Notes: generated by a model not told the origin, from the sequence alone. A stretch of 64,000 bases of DNA from Terriglobales bacterium (GCA_025980765.1 JAICXB010000020.1:1-64000); one strand, 5' to 3'. Positions 9,722-19,690 are shown, numbered from the stretch's first letter. A program made the numbers and translations.

Positions 9722-10492
9722 ATGGATGAACTGGTCATTGCCGGGCGGGCATTCACCTCCCGCCTGATTGTCGGAACCGGCAAGTACAAAAACGGAGAGC
9801 AGACGCGGCTAGCCATCGAAGCCTCGGGCTCCGAGATCGTCACGGTCGCCGTTCGCCGGGTAAACCTCGATCGCAGCAAGGAATCGTTGCTCGACTTCAT
9901 CGACCCACAGCGCTATTTCCTGTTACCGAATACGGCCGGCTGCTACAGCGCCGATGAGGCCGTGCGCGCGGCGTTGTTAGGGCGCGAAGTGGGGCTGTCC
10001 GATTGGGTGAAAGTGGAAGTGATTGGCGACCAGAAGACGCTCTTTCCCGACGTGCAAGCAACCATTGAAGCAACACGCATTCTGGTGAAGGAAGGCTTCA
10101 CTGTTCTTCCGTACACATCTGATGATGTGGTAGTTGCAAAAAGACTGCTCGATGCCGGCGCGAGCGCAATTATGCCATTGGGAGCACCCATCGGCAGCGG
10201 CCTGGGCATTCAGAATTCGGCCTCAATTCGCATTTTGCGGGAGATGATCACCGATGTTCCCCTGATCGTGGATGCCGGCGTGGGTACCGCCTCGGATGCA
10301 ACGGTCGCTATGGAACTCGGCGCCGATGCCGTCCTGATGAATACCGCAATCGCCAACGCTGAAGATCCCGTATTGATGGCCGAGGCCATGCATCATGCGG
10401 TCATCGCCGGACGCAGCGCCTATCTCGCCGGACGCATGCCGAAAAAGTTGTATGCTACTGCCAGTTCGCCGCTCGAAGGCGTGGTGCGCTAG
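9722..10492 (+). CDS. thiG: Thiazole synthase ThiG
   Basis: This 256-residue TIM-barrel enzyme forms the thiazole phosphate ring of thiamine from deoxyxylulose phosphate, a glycine imine and ThiS thiocarboxylate. The opening [24 protein letters not shown], the catalytic-lysine region WVKVEVIGD, the phosphate-binding region [14 protein letters not shown] and the [12 protein letters not shown] stretch are all typical. No thiS, thiF or other thiamine gene is nearby, so the gene is isolated here. It ends 16 nt before the DUF962 gene. Confidence 0.93.
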   Translation: MDELVIAGRAFTSRLIVGTGKYKNGEQTRLAIEASGSEIVTVAVRRVNLDRSKESLLDFIDPQRYFLLPNTAGCYSADEAVRAALLGREVGLSDWVKVEVIGDQKTLFPDVQATIEATRILVKEGFTVLPYTSDDVVVAKRLLDAGASAIMPLGAPIGSGLGIQNSASIRILREMITDVPLIVDAGVGTASDATVAMELGADAVLMNTAIANAEDPVLMAEAMHHAVIAGRSAYLAGRMPKKLYATASSPLEGVVR

Positions 10493-10508
10493 GCGCGCCG
10501 GAGACTAA

Positions 10509-10862
10509 ATGCCACAACAGCATTTCTCCAGCTACGACGAGTTCTTCGCATTTTATCTACAGCAACACAGCGAGCCCGGCAACCGCCTGCTTCATTGCTG
10601 CGGAACCATTTTGGGATTTGCCGTATTTCTGTGGGCGCTCCTGTTCTCACAACACCGTTGGCTCGCGTGGCTCTGGCTTCCGATCGGATACGGTTTCGCC
10701 TGGACTGGCCATTTCCTGATCGAGGGAAATAAACCGGCAACCTTCGGGCATCCCTGGTGGTCGTTCATCAGCGACTTCCGCATGTTAGGACTGATGCTGA
10801 CCGGGCGATTGAATCGCAGGCTTGGCCAAATGGCTGCCGGAAAAAGTTCAAGTTCAACGTGA
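10509..10862 (+). CDS. DUF962 / Mpo1-like membrane protein
   Basis: This 117-residue protein has the DUF962 pattern: FSSYDEFFAFYLQQHSEPGNRLLHCCGT followed by two hydrophobic segments and WTGHFLIEGNKPATFGHPWWSFISDFRM. The conserved histidines (H near residues 16 and 25, GH, GHP) match the family, whose yeast member Mpo1 is an iron-dependent dioxygenase in alpha-oxidation of 2-hydroxy fatty acids. Whether the bacterial protein does the same is not established. It follows thiG closely and may be cotranscribed. Confidence 0.8.
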   Translation: MPQQHFSSYDEFFAFYLQQHSEPGNRLLHCCGTILGFAVFLWALLFSQHRWLAWLWLPIGYGFAWTGHFLIEGNKPATFGHPWWSFISDFRMLGLMLTGRLNRRLGQMAAGKSSSST

Positions 10863-10987
10863 GACATCGAGCTCATAATCAACGCGGCAGCAGGTTACTT
10901 TCGCAGGCCTTCCCCCAAACGTAATCTAGCCAAATCACATGAATAATGATGATGTGAGCGGAGACCAACGTTCATGGAGGTGTCCGC

Positions 10988-11617
10988 ATGGCGCGTAAAA
11001 TCCTGCAACTATTTTTTTGGCTTTCGCTGGTTGTAACCCTCGTACTTTTACTCAAGAAGCCGCAACCGCTGGCCATGCCGCCGCAATCGCCGGCCGCGCT
11101 ATCGGATAATGCCAGCGCTTTTCAGACGAAGCTGGGCGATATTCAAGCCGCGCACGAGCGCGGCGAATCCGGCGCTGCGGCGCGCATTACCTCCGATGAG
11201 GTAAGCGCCGCGCTGGTGCTTGCGAACTCTCCAGCGCAAGCGACGCCGGAGCCTCAGATTCCGCCGAGCACCTCAGCATCTCTCAACAGTCCAACCACCC
11301 TTTCGCCCGACCAGGTGGCGACAAGCAACCAGCAGGTGATGTTTGAGGGCGATCAGGTAAAAGGGCAGTTCACCACCCGTATCGCCGGTCAGGACGTGGT
11401 GGTCAGCTTGAGTGGACACCTGGGCAGCAAAGACGGTTATGTGGAGTTTGTGCCGACCGGTTTTCAGGTCGGCAGCTTGCCAGTGCCGCTCTCCCTCGTA
11501 CAGGAAACCTTGCAGAAGAAGTTCAGCGACCCCGCAACGCGCGAAAAACTCAAATTGCCTGACTACATCGCTGACTTGAGAATTGAGAATGGCGAGTTGG
11601 TGGTCATAGGGAAATGA
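10988..11617 (+). CDS. Membrane-anchored protein of unknown function
   Basis: This 209-residue protein is not recognised. A strong ribosome site (GGAGGTG) precedes the ATG. An N-terminal hydrophobic segment (about residues 6-24, LQLFFWLSLVVTLVLLL) would anchor it, followed by a Pro/Ala/Ser-rich linker (about 30-110). The folded C-terminal part (about 110-209) contains MFEGDQVKGQFTTRIAGQDVVVSLSGHLGSKDGYVEFVPTGFQVGSLPVP. That region resembles generic lipid-bilayer-facing beta domains, but no family can be assigned. Confidence 0.7.
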   Translation: MARKILQLFFWLSLVVTLVLLLKKPQPLAMPPQSPAALSDNASAFQTKLGDIQAAHERGESGAAARITSDEVSAALVLANSPAQATPEPQIPPSTSASLNSPTTLSPDQVATSNQQVMFEGDQVKGQFTTRIAGQDVVVSLSGHLGSKDGYVEFVPTGFQVGSLPVPLSLVQETLQKKFSDPATREKLKLPDYIADLRIENGELVVIGK

Positions 11618-11628
11618 AGGACCCGAGG

Positions 11629-11651
11629 GCTAACACGAAGGGCCTTCGTGT
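11629..11651. terminator. Hairpin after membrane-anchored protein gene
   Basis: TAACACGAA-GGGCC-TTCGTGTTA forms a perfect 9-bp stem 12 nt after the stop codon. No T-tract follows, so it may be a repeat rather than a terminator. Confidence 0.4.
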
Positions 11652-11780
11652 TACCCCGGTCGGCTACAGCAATCGAGAGCGCCCGCACAGTAGGGTGGTA
11701 GCAGGCCACTTGCACAGATCGAAATTAGACTATGTGCGCGAGTCGCACACAGCACTCCAGAAATCGGTTCAACCTCAGGT

Positions 11781-11810
11781 TTGCCCCCTCTAAGACTTCT
11801 CTTATAGAAT
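11781..11810 (+). promoter_or_regulatory. Candidate sucC promoter
   Basis: TTGCCC (11781-11786) and TATAGA (11803-11808) are separated by 16 bp, about 65 bp upstream of the sucC start codon. This is consistent with a housekeeping sigma promoter, but the judgement is by eye only. Confidence 0.4.
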
Positions 11811-11872
11811 CGTGAGTTTTCTTCACCTGCGGGAACTGCCTCGGTAGCTCCTGCTTCCTGACTTACGTCTCA

Positions 11873-13042
11873 ATGAAAATCCACGAATATCAGGCCAAGG
11901 AAATCCTCGCACGCTACGGAGTCGCCGTGCCCCGCGGCGAGATGGCCAACAGCAAAGACGAGGCGCTGGAGATCGCGAAGCGGTTGCTCGCCTCCGGGGC
12001 AAAAGGCATCGTCGTCAAAGCCCAGATCCACGCCGGCGGTCGCGGCAAAGGCGGCGGGGTAAAGCTGGCCAAAACTGCCGACCAAGCCGCCGAACTGGCC
12101 GGCAAGATTTTGGGAATGCAGCTCATCACCCATCAGACCGGACCTCAAGGACAGAAGGTCCAGCGGCTTCTTATCGAAGAGACATTGCCGATCGAGCGCG
12201 AGCTCTACCTGGGCATCGTGCTGGATCGCGCCGCGGCGCGCCTGGTCTTCATGGCATCGGCGGCCGGCGGAATGGAGATCGAGGAAGTGGCCGCCCGCGA
12301 TCCCAAGGCCATTCTCAAGGAGACCATCGATCCGGCAATCGGACTTCAGCCATATCAGGCACGCAAGCTGGCTTTCGCACTTGGGCTGAAGCCGGAGCAG
12401 GTGAACCCGGCAGTGCAGCTCATGAGCGCGCTTTATCGTGCGACCTCAGAGACCGACGCTTCGCTGTGCGAAATCAATCCGTTTATCACCACCACCGACG
12501 GCCGGGTATTTGCCCTCGACGCGAAGATGAACTTCGACGACAACGCGCTCTTCCGCCACAAAGACATTAAGGAGTTGCGTGACACGGCGGAGGAAGATCC
12601 GCTTGAGGTGGAGGCTTCGAAGTACAGCCTGAATTACATTCGCCTCGACGGCAATATCGCTTGCATGGTGAACGGCGCCGGACTGGCGATGGCGACGATG
12701 GACATCATCCAGTACGCCGGCGGCATGCCCGCAAACTTCCTCGACGTAGGCGGAGGCGCCAACGCCGAGCAGGTAGAACGCGCATTCGAGATTCTGCTCA
12801 GCGACAAAAATGTGAAGGCAGTCCTGATCAACATCTTCGGCGGGATTTTGCGCGTCGATACGCTGGCGAAAGGGGTAGTCGAAGCCGCCAAGAAGACAAA
12901 GATCGGCATTCCGGTAGTGCTGCGTCTCGAAGGTACAAATGTCGAGCAGGGCCGCGAAATTCTGAAGCAGTCCGGATTGAATTTCATCGTTGCAGAAACA
13001 ATGAAAGATGCGGCAGAAAAAGTTGTTGCAGCGGCGAAATAA
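11873..13042 (+). CDS. sucC: Succinate-CoA ligase beta subunit (SucC)
   Basis: This 389-residue ATP-grasp subunit works in the TCA cycle, coupling succinyl-CoA cleavage to nucleotide triphosphate synthesis with SucD. It begins [22 protein letters not shown], carries [21 protein letters not shown] and ends with the CoA-ligase domain ([41 protein letters not shown]). Length is normal. sucD is normally directly downstream, but here the two are separated by about 770 bp holding a MITE-like repeat and a broken small gene. Confidence 0.95.
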   Translation: MKIHEYQAKEILARYGVAVPRGEMANSKDEALEIAKRLLASGAKGIVVKAQIHAGGRGKGGGVKLAKTADQAAELAGKILGMQLITHQTGPQGQKVQRLLIEETLPIERELYLGIVLDRAAARLVFMASAAGGMEIEEVAARDPKAILKETIDPAIGLQPYQARKLAFALGLKPEQVNPAVQLMSALYRATSETDASLCEINPFITTTDGRVFALDAKMNFDDNALFRHKDIKELRDTAEEDPLEVEASKYSLNYIRLDGNIACMVNGAGLAMATMDIIQYAGGMPANFLDVGGGANAEQVERAFEILLSDKNVKAVLINIFGGILRVDTLAKGVVEAAKKTKIGIPVVLRLEGTNVEQGREILKQSGLNFIVAETMKDAAEKVVAAAK

Positions 13043-13184
13043 GTTGCGCCGCGGAGCGGCGGTAGATGATTCGACGGAACAGAACAAGGCAGCTTCACAA
13101 GGCAGCTTCGGGCGAGACAAGCGTTAGGGCACGACGTCGCCTACTTCATCCCGCAACGAGTACCTTGCAAAGGTGAATTGCGCG

Positions 13185-13368
13185 CTGTCATCCTGAAGGA
13201 CATCTTTTGGCCGAAGGATCTCCTGCTACGCTTCGGAATTGAATGCACTTGCGAGGCTCCTCGGCCACGATTGATCGAGATTGCAGGTGGAAGAGCCGCG
13301 CACATCGAAGTTAGGTACGAAATATCGCAGCAGATCCTTCGCGCAAAAGAAGCGCTTCAGGATGACAG
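13185..13368. repeat. MITE-like element, family D (CTGTCATCCTGAAG), copy 1
   Basis: About 184 bp bounded by imperfect inverted repeats of about 42 bp that begin CTGTCATCCTGAAG and contain CGAAGGATCT. A second copy with nearly identical ends lies at 32824-33002. There is no coding potential. It occupies most of the gap between sucC and the four-helix-bundle gene. Confidence 0.8.
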
Positions 13369-13447
13369 GTTTGACAAAGTAGCGGCATCACCGGAGGTCG
13401 TGTCGTCACGGCGCACACGGGCGGATCCGAGTGAACGCGAGAACACG

Positions 13448-13815
13448 ATGAATTTTAGGAGGCTGCGAATATGGCAGGAAGCGCACTACTTGACTCTCGA
13501 AATTTATCGGCTGGCGCAGTCGTTTCCACCGCATGAGGTGGAGGGACTCTCGCTGGAAATGCGCAATTCGGCCCTTTGCATTGCTTCCCAAGTCGCTCGT
13601 GCTTCCGGGGTGCTGGACGCTCGCGACAGGGTCCGGAGTTGCAAGCAGCGCTGCGTTCGGCCAAGGAATTGAAAGTGAGAATCGAGATTGCGAAGGGCTT
13701 CAATTTCATCGATGTCTCCCCGGCTCAGGAGCTCAGTAATCAGGCAGACCGGATCGAGCTCATGTTGAAAAAATCATTGCTGAAGGTACGCACCGCGGCA
13801 CAGCACAAAAAATGA
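13448..13815 (+). pseudogene. Four-helix-bundle protein (S23-like), frameshifted
   Basis: The first part (MNFRRLRIWQEAHYLTLEIYRLAQSFPP..., through QVARASG) is in one frame. The rest (ELQAALRSAKELKVRIEIAKGF ... ELMLKKSL) continues in the -1 frame after about 13610-13630. Together they make one domain of about 122 residues of the four-helix-bundle / 23S intervening-sequence protein family. A single-base indel best explains the break. The reconstructed stop TGA overlaps the sucD ATG as ATGA, so the gene may once have been coupled to sucD. The function of this family is not known. Confidence 0.7.
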
Positions 13816-14684
13816 GCATTCTCATAGACAATTCCACCCGCCTCCTCGTCCAGGGCATCACCGGACGCGAAGGCACATTTCACGCCAAGGGCTGCGCCGA
13901 GTACGGTACCAACGTCGTCGGCGGAGTCACTCCCGGCAAGGGCGGTACCACGCACGAAGGCTGGCCGGTGTTCAACACCGTGGAAGAGGCGGTACGCGCG
14001 ACCGGCGCAAATGCGACCATGATCTTCGTTCCGCCCCCGTTCGCGGCCGACGCCATCATGGAAGCCGCCGATGCGGGGCTGCCGCTCATCGTGTGCATCA
14101 CCGAGGGCATTCCCACCATGGACATGGTGCGCGCCTGGGAGTTCCTGCAGGGGAAGCGCTCGCGACTGATCGGGCCGAATTGTCCCGGCATCATCTCGCC
14201 GGGAAAGTGCAAGATCGGCATCATGCCAGGCCGCATTCACAAGCAGGGAAAGATTGGCATTGTTTCCCGTTCCGGGACGCTGACCTACGAAGCCGTCTAT
14301 CAGCTTTCGCAGCGCGGCATCGGACAATCCACCGCGATCGGCATCGGCGGCGATCCCATTATCGGCACAAGTTTTGTCGATGCGCTCAAGCTCTTCAACG
14401 AAGATCCCGATACCGAGGCCATCATCATGATCGGCGAAATTGGCGGCAATGCCGAAGAGACCGCCGCCGAGTTCGTAAAGCAGCACGTGCGCAAGCCAGT
14501 GGTCTCGTTCATTGCCGGACAAACAGCCCCGCCGGGACGCCGCATGGGACACGCCGGAGCCATCATCTCCGGCGGCCACGGCACGGCCAGCGAAAAAATC
14601 AAAGCCCTGGAAGCCGCAGGCATTCGCGTGGCAAAGTCGCCGGCAGTGATCGGCGAAACGCTGGCGCAAGCTACTAGCTACTAG
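13812..14684 (+). CDS. sucD: Succinate-CoA ligase alpha subunit (SucD)
   Basis: This 290-residue subunit binds CoA and carries the phosphohistidine intermediate. It opens with [26 protein letters not shown] and has the CoA-binding region [21 protein letters not shown]. The active histidine is in [21 protein letters not shown] near residue 245. Length is standard. The start overlaps the stop of the interposed four-helix-bundle gene, so expression may depend on readthrough from sucC or on an unseen promoter. Confidence 0.95.
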   Translation: MSILIDNSTRLLVQGITGREGTFHAKGCAEYGTNVVGGVTPGKGGTTHEGWPVFNTVEEAVRATGANATMIFVPPPFAADAIMEAADAGLPLIVCITEGIPTMDMVRAWEFLQGKRSRLIGPNCPGIISPGKCKIGIMPGRIHKQGKIGIVSRSGTLTYEAVYQLSQRGIGQSTAIGIGGDPIIGTSFVDALKLFNEDPDTEAIIMIGEIGGNAEETAAEFVKQHVRKPVVSFIAGQTAPPGRRMGHAGAIISGGHGTASEKIKALEAAGIRVAKSPAVIGETLAQATSY

Positions 14685-14711
14685 CTGCTGGCTGCCAGGG
14701 CGCGGTTGGCA

Positions 14712-14733
14712 GAGACACGGCATGCCGCGTCTC
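14712..14733 (+). terminator. Candidate terminator of sucD
   Basis: GAGACACGGCA pairs with TGCCGCGTCTC with one internal mismatch to give an 11-bp hairpin, followed by GTTTTG. It is placed 28 nt after the sucD stop. Confidence 0.5.
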
Positions 14734-14759
14734 GTTTTGCGAATACGCAATTCTAAGAA

Positions 14760-14850
14760 TTGTCATTCCGAGGCGCTGGGTTTGGCGCGAGGAATCTGCT
14801 GTTCGCAGCAGACTAGGAAAGCAGATCCCTCGCTTCGCTCGGGATGACAA
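14760..14850. repeat. Family E palindromic repeat (TTGTCATTCCGAG ... CTCGGGATGACAA)
   Basis: About 90 bp with inverted ends TTGTCATTCCGAG and CTCGGGATGACAA and inner GCGAGGAATCTGCTG / CAGATCCCTCGC arms. There is a single copy in this window, between sucD and ndk. Confidence 0.75.
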
Positions 14851-14891
14851 TTTCTTGACAATTTCATGACCGGGATCGGAACTGAGCAATT

Positions 14892-15317
14892 ATGAAAACC
14901 CTGCAACGCACCTTCAGCATCATCAAACCGGACGCCGTAAAGAAAGGCGCAACCGGAGACATTCTCCACATGCTTGAACATGCCGGCTTTCACATTATCG
15001 GCATGAAGATGCTGGAGATCACCAAAGAGCAAGCCGAGGGCTTCTACGCCGTGCATGTGAATCGTCCATTCTTCGCATCGCTCACCAGCTTCATGTCATC
15101 GGGACCAATCGTGGCGCTGGCGCTGGAGAAGGAGAATGCGATTGCCGATCTGCGCAAACTGATGGGCGCCACCGATCCGGCCAAAGCCGAAGCGGGAACG
15201 GTCCGCAAGAAACACGCCGCCAGCATCGAAGCCAATGCCATCCACGGCTCCGACGCGGAAGACACCGCGCGCTTTGAATTGAGCTACTTTTTTGCGGGAT
15301 ACGAGCTGGCGAAATAA
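14892..15317 (+). CDS. ndk: Nucleoside-diphosphate kinase
   Basis: This 141-residue enzyme transfers the gamma-phosphate between nucleoside tri- and diphosphates through a phosphohistidine. The sequence begins [23 protein letters not shown] and contains the active-site stretch [20 protein letters not shown] with the catalytic His at about residue 119. Length matches bacterial Ndk. It lies downstream of sucD, past a repeat, so it probably has its own promoter. Confidence 0.95.
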   Translation: MKTLQRTFSIIKPDAVKKGATGDILHMLEHAGFHIIGMKMLEITKEQAEGFYAVHVNRPFFASLTSFMSSGPIVALALEKENAIADLRKLMGATDPAKAEAGTVRKKHAASIEANAIHGSDAEDTARFELSYFFAGYELAK

Positions 15318-15320
15318 CTG

Positions 15321-15406
15321 CAATTTCGAAATTTCGTAATCGGGTAATTTCGTAATTGAACTCCTTTTCAATTACCCGATTTCGAAATTACCCAATTTCG
15401 AAATCT
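15321..15406. repeat. Family A intergenic repeat, AATTACCCGATT variant
   Basis: CGAAATTTCGTAATCGGGTAATTTCG-like units and their reverse complement (CAATTACCCGATTTCGAAATTACCC-like) form a palindrome between ndk and the tautomerase gene. The heptamer periodicity is the same as in the other family A copies, but with TAAT/ATTA in place of TGAT/ATCA. Confidence 0.75.
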
Positions 15407-15430
15407 GTCCTGTTTTCAAAGGATGTCGAG

Positions 15431-15616
15431 ATGCCAGTTGTCCAAATCACTCTCCTGAAGGGCCGCAGCATCGAGCAGAAGCGCAAGGTTGCGGCGCGCG
15501 TGACCGATGCGCTCGTCGAAGATGCGGGAGCCAAGCGCGAGGCTATCACCGTAACATTTGTGGAAGTCACAAAAGAGGACTACGCGAGCGGCGGGACATT
15601 GCTGGCGGATCGCTAG
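15431..15616 (+). CDS. 4-oxalocrotonate tautomerase-like protein
   Basis: This 61-residue protein begins MPVVQITLLKGRSIEQKRKVAARVTDALVEDAG. The N-terminal proline (Pro2, the general base after Met removal) and the basic residue in GAKREAITVTFVEV match the 4-OT family, which acts on enol/keto acids as a hexamer. The true substrate is unknown because no aromatic catabolic genes lie nearby. The frame is open upstream through a repeat; the ATG at 15431 places Pro2 correctly. Confidence 0.85.
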   Translation: MPVVQITLLKGRSIEQKRKVAARVTDALVEDAGAKREAITVTFVEVTKEDYASGGTLLADR

Positions 15617-15654
15617 CTTTGATCCGTGGACGCCGGCGGCGTTGTAGAGGAGCT

Positions 15655-15736
15655 ACCACAGAGGACACGGAGGTCAGAGAGGAACACCGATTTCAATTTC
15701 GTTTTTCCTCTGTGTTCCTCAATGTCCTCCGTGGTG
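15655..15736. repeat. Family B inverted repeat, copy 2
   Basis: ACCACAGAGGACACGGAGG-like left arm and CCTCTGTG...CCTCCGTGGTGG-like right arm around an AT-rich spacer, between the tautomerase and transketolase genes. Confidence 0.75.
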
Positions 15737-15780
15737 GAAGAAGTTTTTTGCAAAGCGCGAGGATGCCTGCACCTACGTCA

Positions 15781-17646
15781 TTATCGCGCCCCGACTGGCA
15801 TCACAGCGTGCACCTGCTCCACGATTGCCTGGGCATCGATCTTGTACTTCGCCAGCAGTTCTTCCGGCTTTCCGCTGTGCGGCACTTCGCGCACTGCCAG
15901 CCGAAACACCCGCACTCCTTCGGGAGTCACCGCTTCGGAAACTGCGTCGCCGATACCGCCGGAAGCGTAGTGGTCTTCGACGGTGATGATGGTGTTGTTG
16001 GTCTCAGAAGCGGCGCGCAATAATCCCTCCGCATCCACCGGCCGCACACTGAAGATGTCGATCACGCGAATTGACGTGCCCTGCCGCCGCAATTGTTCAT
16101 AGGCTTTGATCGCCTCATTAATCGTCACGCCGCCGGCAACGACGGTCACGGCGTCCTCAGGGCTTCTGCGCAGGATCTTTGCCTTCCCGATTTCGAACTT
16201 CTCATCATTTGAGTAGAGCACCGGCTGCTTCGGCCTTCCGGCGCGAATGTAGCAAAGTCCCTTGCGCGCAGAAACCAGATCGACCGCGTACCAGGCGCTC
16301 ACCGCGTCGCTGGGATAGAGCACGACGGATTCGGGAAGAGCGCGGAAGAGGCTCATGTCTTCGAGTCCCATCTGCGAAGAGCCGTCTTCTCCGATGGAAA
16401 CGCCAACATGGGTTCCCAGGAACTTGACGTTCGAGTGCGCCAGGCCGGCGAGGCGAATGAAGTCGGCGGCGCGCGTCAGAAAGCAGGCGAACGTGGAGGC
16501 GAAGGCGATTTTGCCGGTTGCAGCCAGTCCCATCGACATTCCCACCATGTTCTGCTCGGCGATGTAGCCTTCGAAGAAGCGGTTGGGCGCGGCTTTCTGG
16601 AAGAATTCCGTGTGGGTAGAGTTCTCGACGTCGCCGTCGGTGCAGACCACGTTCTCGTTCAGTTTTCCCACTTCCGCTAAGGCATGGGCCGCAGCCTCCC
16701 GGGTCGCGACTTCCTTGCCTATTTCGTATTGCGGCGCCGCGATGTGTTTGTACGCACCATATTGTTTGGGAGCGCCGTTGGGTTTGCCTGGCGTCGGCTG
16801 AGCGGCGCTGGTCTTGACGAACTGTCTGTCCAGTTCGGCGATGGCTTTCTCGGCTTCATCTTTCTTCAGCGCCTTGCCGTGCCAGCCTTCTTTGTCTTCT
16901 ACGAAGGAGACGCCTTTGCCTTTGAGCGTGCGCGCCAGAATCACTGTCGGCTTGCCTTTGGTTTGCTTGGCGTTGTCAAAGGCTTGCAGAAGTTGCTGCA
17001 CGTCGTGACCATCGACGACCAGCGCGTTCCATCCGAATGCCGACCAGCGCGCCTGGTAGGTTTCCATGTGATGCTGCAGCATGGTGGGCTGGCTTTGCCC
17101 GAGGCGGTTCACGTCAACGATCGCGCAGAGATTATCGACGTCGTGATGGCACGCAACTTCGGCCGCTTCCCAAACCGAACCTTCTGCATTTTCGCCATCG
17201 CCAAGCAGCGCGTAAGCCCGGTAATTGCTGCCGTCGACACGCGCGTCCAGCGCCATGCCCAGGGCCACGCAAATGCCTTGTCCCAGAGAGCCGGTGGGGA
17301 CGGAGACAAATTTCAGAATCGGCGTCGGATGGCCTTCCAAGTCAGAATCGATGCGGCGCAAGGTGAGCAGGTGCTCGCGTTTGATGTATCCCAATTCTGC
17401 CCAAGTCGCATAAAGCACCGGAGCAGCGTGACCTTTCGAGAGAACGAATTTGTCATTGGCCGGGTTCTCAGGGTGCTCGGGATCGAAATTCATGACCGAG
17501 AAGAACAATGTCGCCATGATTTCGGCGGCCGACATTGAGCTGGTGGGATGTCCGCTACCCGCGGCCGTGGTGGCGCGAATCGAGTCGATTCTGAGCTGGG
17601 TGGCGATGTTGTGCAGGGAATCCAGAAGGTCTTTCGAGTAAGGCAC
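15781..17646 (-). CDS. tkt: Transketolase
   Basis: This 621-residue ThDP enzyme of the non-oxidative pentose phosphate pathway transfers two-carbon ketol units between sugar phosphates. Visible are the substrate-region SKGHAAPVLYATWAELG, the ThDP/Mg motif (GDGENAEGSVWEAAEVACHHDVDNLCAIVDVNRLGQ) and the pyrimidine domain (TDGDVENSTHTEFF ... RFFEGYIAEQNMVGMSMGLAATGKIAF). The length resembles the shorter, animal-like transketolase type. The start is a GTG preceded by GGAG. Phosphoketolase, which also uses xylulose 5-phosphate, is encoded 40 kb away. Confidence 0.93.
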   Translation of the reverse strand: MPYSKDLLDSLHNIATQLRIDSIRATTAAGSGHPTSSMSAAEIMATLFFSVMNFDPEHPENPANDKFVLSKGHAAPVLYATWAELGYIKREHLLTLRRIDSDLEGHPTPILKFVSVPTGSLGQGICVALGMALDARVDGSNYRAYALLGDGENAEGSVWEAAEVACHHDVDNLCAIVDVNRLGQSQPTMLQHHMETYQARWSAFGWNALVVDGHDVQQLLQAFDNAKQTKGKPTVILARTLKGKGVSFVEDKEGWHGKALKKDEAEKAIAELDRQFVKTSAAQPTPGKPNGAPKQYGAYKHIAAPQYEIGKEVATREAAAHALAEVGKLNENVVCTDGDVENSTHTEFFQKAAPNRFFEGYIAEQNMVGMSMGLAATGKIAFASTFACFLTRAADFIRLAGLAHSNVKFLGTHVGVSIGEDGSSQMGLEDMSLFRALPESVVLYPSDAVSAWYAVDLVSARKGLCYIRAGRPKQPVLYSNDEKFEIGKAKILRRSPEDAVTVVAGGVTINEAIKAYEQLRRQGTSIRVIDIFSVRPVDAEGLLRAASETNNTIITVEDHYASGGIGDAVSEAVTPEGVRVFRLAVREVPHSGKPEELLAKYKIDAQAIVEQVHAVMPVGAR

Positions 17647-17830
17647 AGGGCGAACTCCGCTTACCTAGATTTGGATGCGGAAACCGACAAGTGTAACGGT
17701 GCCTTTCCGGAGGGTCAATTGAGGGTAGTTGAAGGGCGGGGCAGATCGTTTCCAAGACCGTATTCTCCGCGACAACGAGGTGAATTACAATTCCTGCGCT
17801 TTCAACTTTCTCATCCCAGGAGAAATAGTC

Positions 17831-19690
17831 TTGCGCAGAATTTCGTTGTTTGTCTTCGTTATTTTCTCGGCCGCTTGCGTTGCCCAGGCTGGGCCGGCTT
17901 TCAAGCTGGAAGAAGTAATGGTCCCGGTGCGGGACGGGGTTCATCTGCAGACGGTGATTATGCGGCCGGTGACTCAATGGGCGCCGTTGCCGATTCTGCT
18001 GCTGCGCACGCCTTACGGAGTTCTCTCAAAAGTTCCGGATCCTTTGCCGCCCAATCTGCGCGAATTCGCGAAAGATGGATACATTTTTGTTTTCCAGAAC
18101 CTGCGCGGACGCTTCAAGTCAGAGGGAACGTTCAATCTTTCCTTTCAGGTCGATCTTGCGAATCCGCAGGCCACAAACGAAACCACTGACGCGTATGACA
18201 CCATCGACTGGCTGGTAAAGAACGTACCAAATAACAACGGCAAGGTTGGAATCTGGGGCGTGTCGTACAGCGGCCTCACCTCAGCGATAACGCTGCTGCA
18301 TCCGCATCCGGCGTTGAAGGCGGTCAGCGAGCAGGCTTCCCCGGCAGACCAGTGGATGAATGACGATATGCATCGCTACGGCGCGCTGCGCGAGAGCTAC
18401 GCCGTCGAGTACTCGATCATGGAGCAGGCCGACAAGAACTCCAATACCCACTTCAACTTCGATAAGTACGACACCTATACCTGGTACCTCGACCTGGGGC
18501 CGCTCGGGAACGTGAACTTAAAATACATTCACGGCTCAATCCCATATTGGAACGAGATGATGGAACATCCCGATTACGATTCGTTTTGGCTGAAGGAGGC
18601 GTGGGTAAACCAGCTTCACAGCTCGCCGGTGCCGAACCTGAATGTCTCCGGCTTCTGGGACCAGGAAGACCCGTGGGGGCCATGGAAGATCTGGCGCAAC
18701 TCGGAGGAGCATGATCCCGACAACATCAATTTCATGGTTGTAGGACCTTGGAACCACGGCGGCTGGCAAGGGCCGGAGGGCAGTCATCTGGGGCAGATTC
18801 CCTTCGGCGGGCACAAGACCTCACTGGAATTCCGCGAGAACATCGAAGCGCCTTTCTTCCGCTACTACCTGCATGGCGAGGGAAGCAAGCCCGACTTCAA
18901 GGTGACGACTTTCGAAACTGGATCGAACACCTGGCACAAATACGCAGCATGGCCTCCCAAGGAAGCCAAGGCAACGAACCTCTATTTGCACTCCGATGGA
19001 ACTCTGTCGTTCGACGCTCCCGGGGCGGAATCGGACGAGGAGTACAAGCAGTACGTCTCCGATCCATCAGATCCAGTTCCATATCGGCACCGGCCGATTT
19101 CGCCTACTTATCCGGGGGGAGACTGGCCGGCTTGGGAGGTGCAGGATCAGCGCTTTGTCAGCGATCGCCCCGATGTCGCGACTTTCATCAGCACGCCGCT
19201 TGATCATGATGTGCAGATTACCGGCGAACTGGCTGCTGATCTGTTCGCCTCGACCAGCGGCACCGATAGCGATTTTGTGGTGAAGCTGATCGACGTGTAT
19301 CCGCAGCACGCGCAAAAAGATGACTGGAAACCGGAATCCGGCCCGGAGCCGGGTGAGTATCGCGAGTCACTCAATGGCTACGAGCTGCCCATCGCCATGG
19401 AGGTGCGTCGCGGGCGCTACAACCACAGCTACACCACGCCTGCTCCGCTCACGCCGAACCAGCCAACGGAATATTCCATTCCGCTGCGCGACCACGATCA
19501 TGTTTTCCTCAAAGGACACCGCATCATGGTGCAGGTGCAGTCCACCTGGTTCCCGCTGATCGATCGCAATCCGCAGAAATTCGTGCCCAGCATCTATCAG
19601 GCGAAAGCGTCAGATTACGTGCCGGCCACGCAACGAATCTACTGCAGCGCGCAAACGCCATCGCACATCGTGCTGCCGGTGATGCCATAA
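17831..19690 (+). CDS. Secreted CocE/NonD family hydrolase (X-Pro peptidase-like)
   Basis: This is a 619-residue alpha/beta hydrolase. A TTG start at 17831, 8 nt after AGGAG, gives a signal peptide (LRRISLFVFVIFSAACVAQAG). The catalytic domain shows the nucleophile elbow GIWGVSYSGLTSAITLLHPHPALKAVSEQASPADQW. The C-terminal jelly-roll domain of the CocE/X-Pro dipeptidyl-peptidase family follows from about residue 370 (STPLDHDVQITGELAADLFASTSGTDSDFVVKLIDVYP). Family members cleave peptides, glutaryl-7-ACA or cocaine esters. It is probably periplasmic, acting on peptides or esters of unknown identity. Confidence 0.88.
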   Translation: MRRISLFVFVIFSAACVAQAGPAFKLEEVMVPVRDGVHLQTVIMRPVTQWAPLPILLLRTPYGVLSKVPDPLPPNLREFAKDGYIFVFQNLRGRFKSEGTFNLSFQVDLANPQATNETTDAYDTIDWLVKNVPNNNGKVGIWGVSYSGLTSAITLLHPHPALKAVSEQASPADQWMNDDMHRYGALRESYAVEYSIMEQADKNSNTHFNFDKYDTYTWYLDLGPLGNVNLKYIHGSIPYWNEMMEHPDYDSFWLKEAWVNQLHSSPVPNLNVSGFWDQEDPWGPWKIWRNSEEHDPDNINFMVVGPWNHGGWQGPEGSHLGQIPFGGHKTSLEFRENIEAPFFRYYLHGEGSKPDFKVTTFETGSNTWHKYAAWPPKEAKATNLYLHSDGTLSFDAPGAESDEEYKQYVSDPSDPVPYRHRPISPTYPGGDWPAWEVQDQRFVSDRPDVATFISTPLDHDVQITGELAADLFASTSGTDSDFVVKLIDVYPQHAQKDDWKPESGPEPGEYRESLNGYELPIAMEVRRGRYNHSYTTPAPLTPNQPTEYSIPLRDHDHVFLKGHRIMVQVQSTWFPLIDRNPQKFVPSIYQAKASDYVPATQRIYCSAQTPSHIVLPVMP

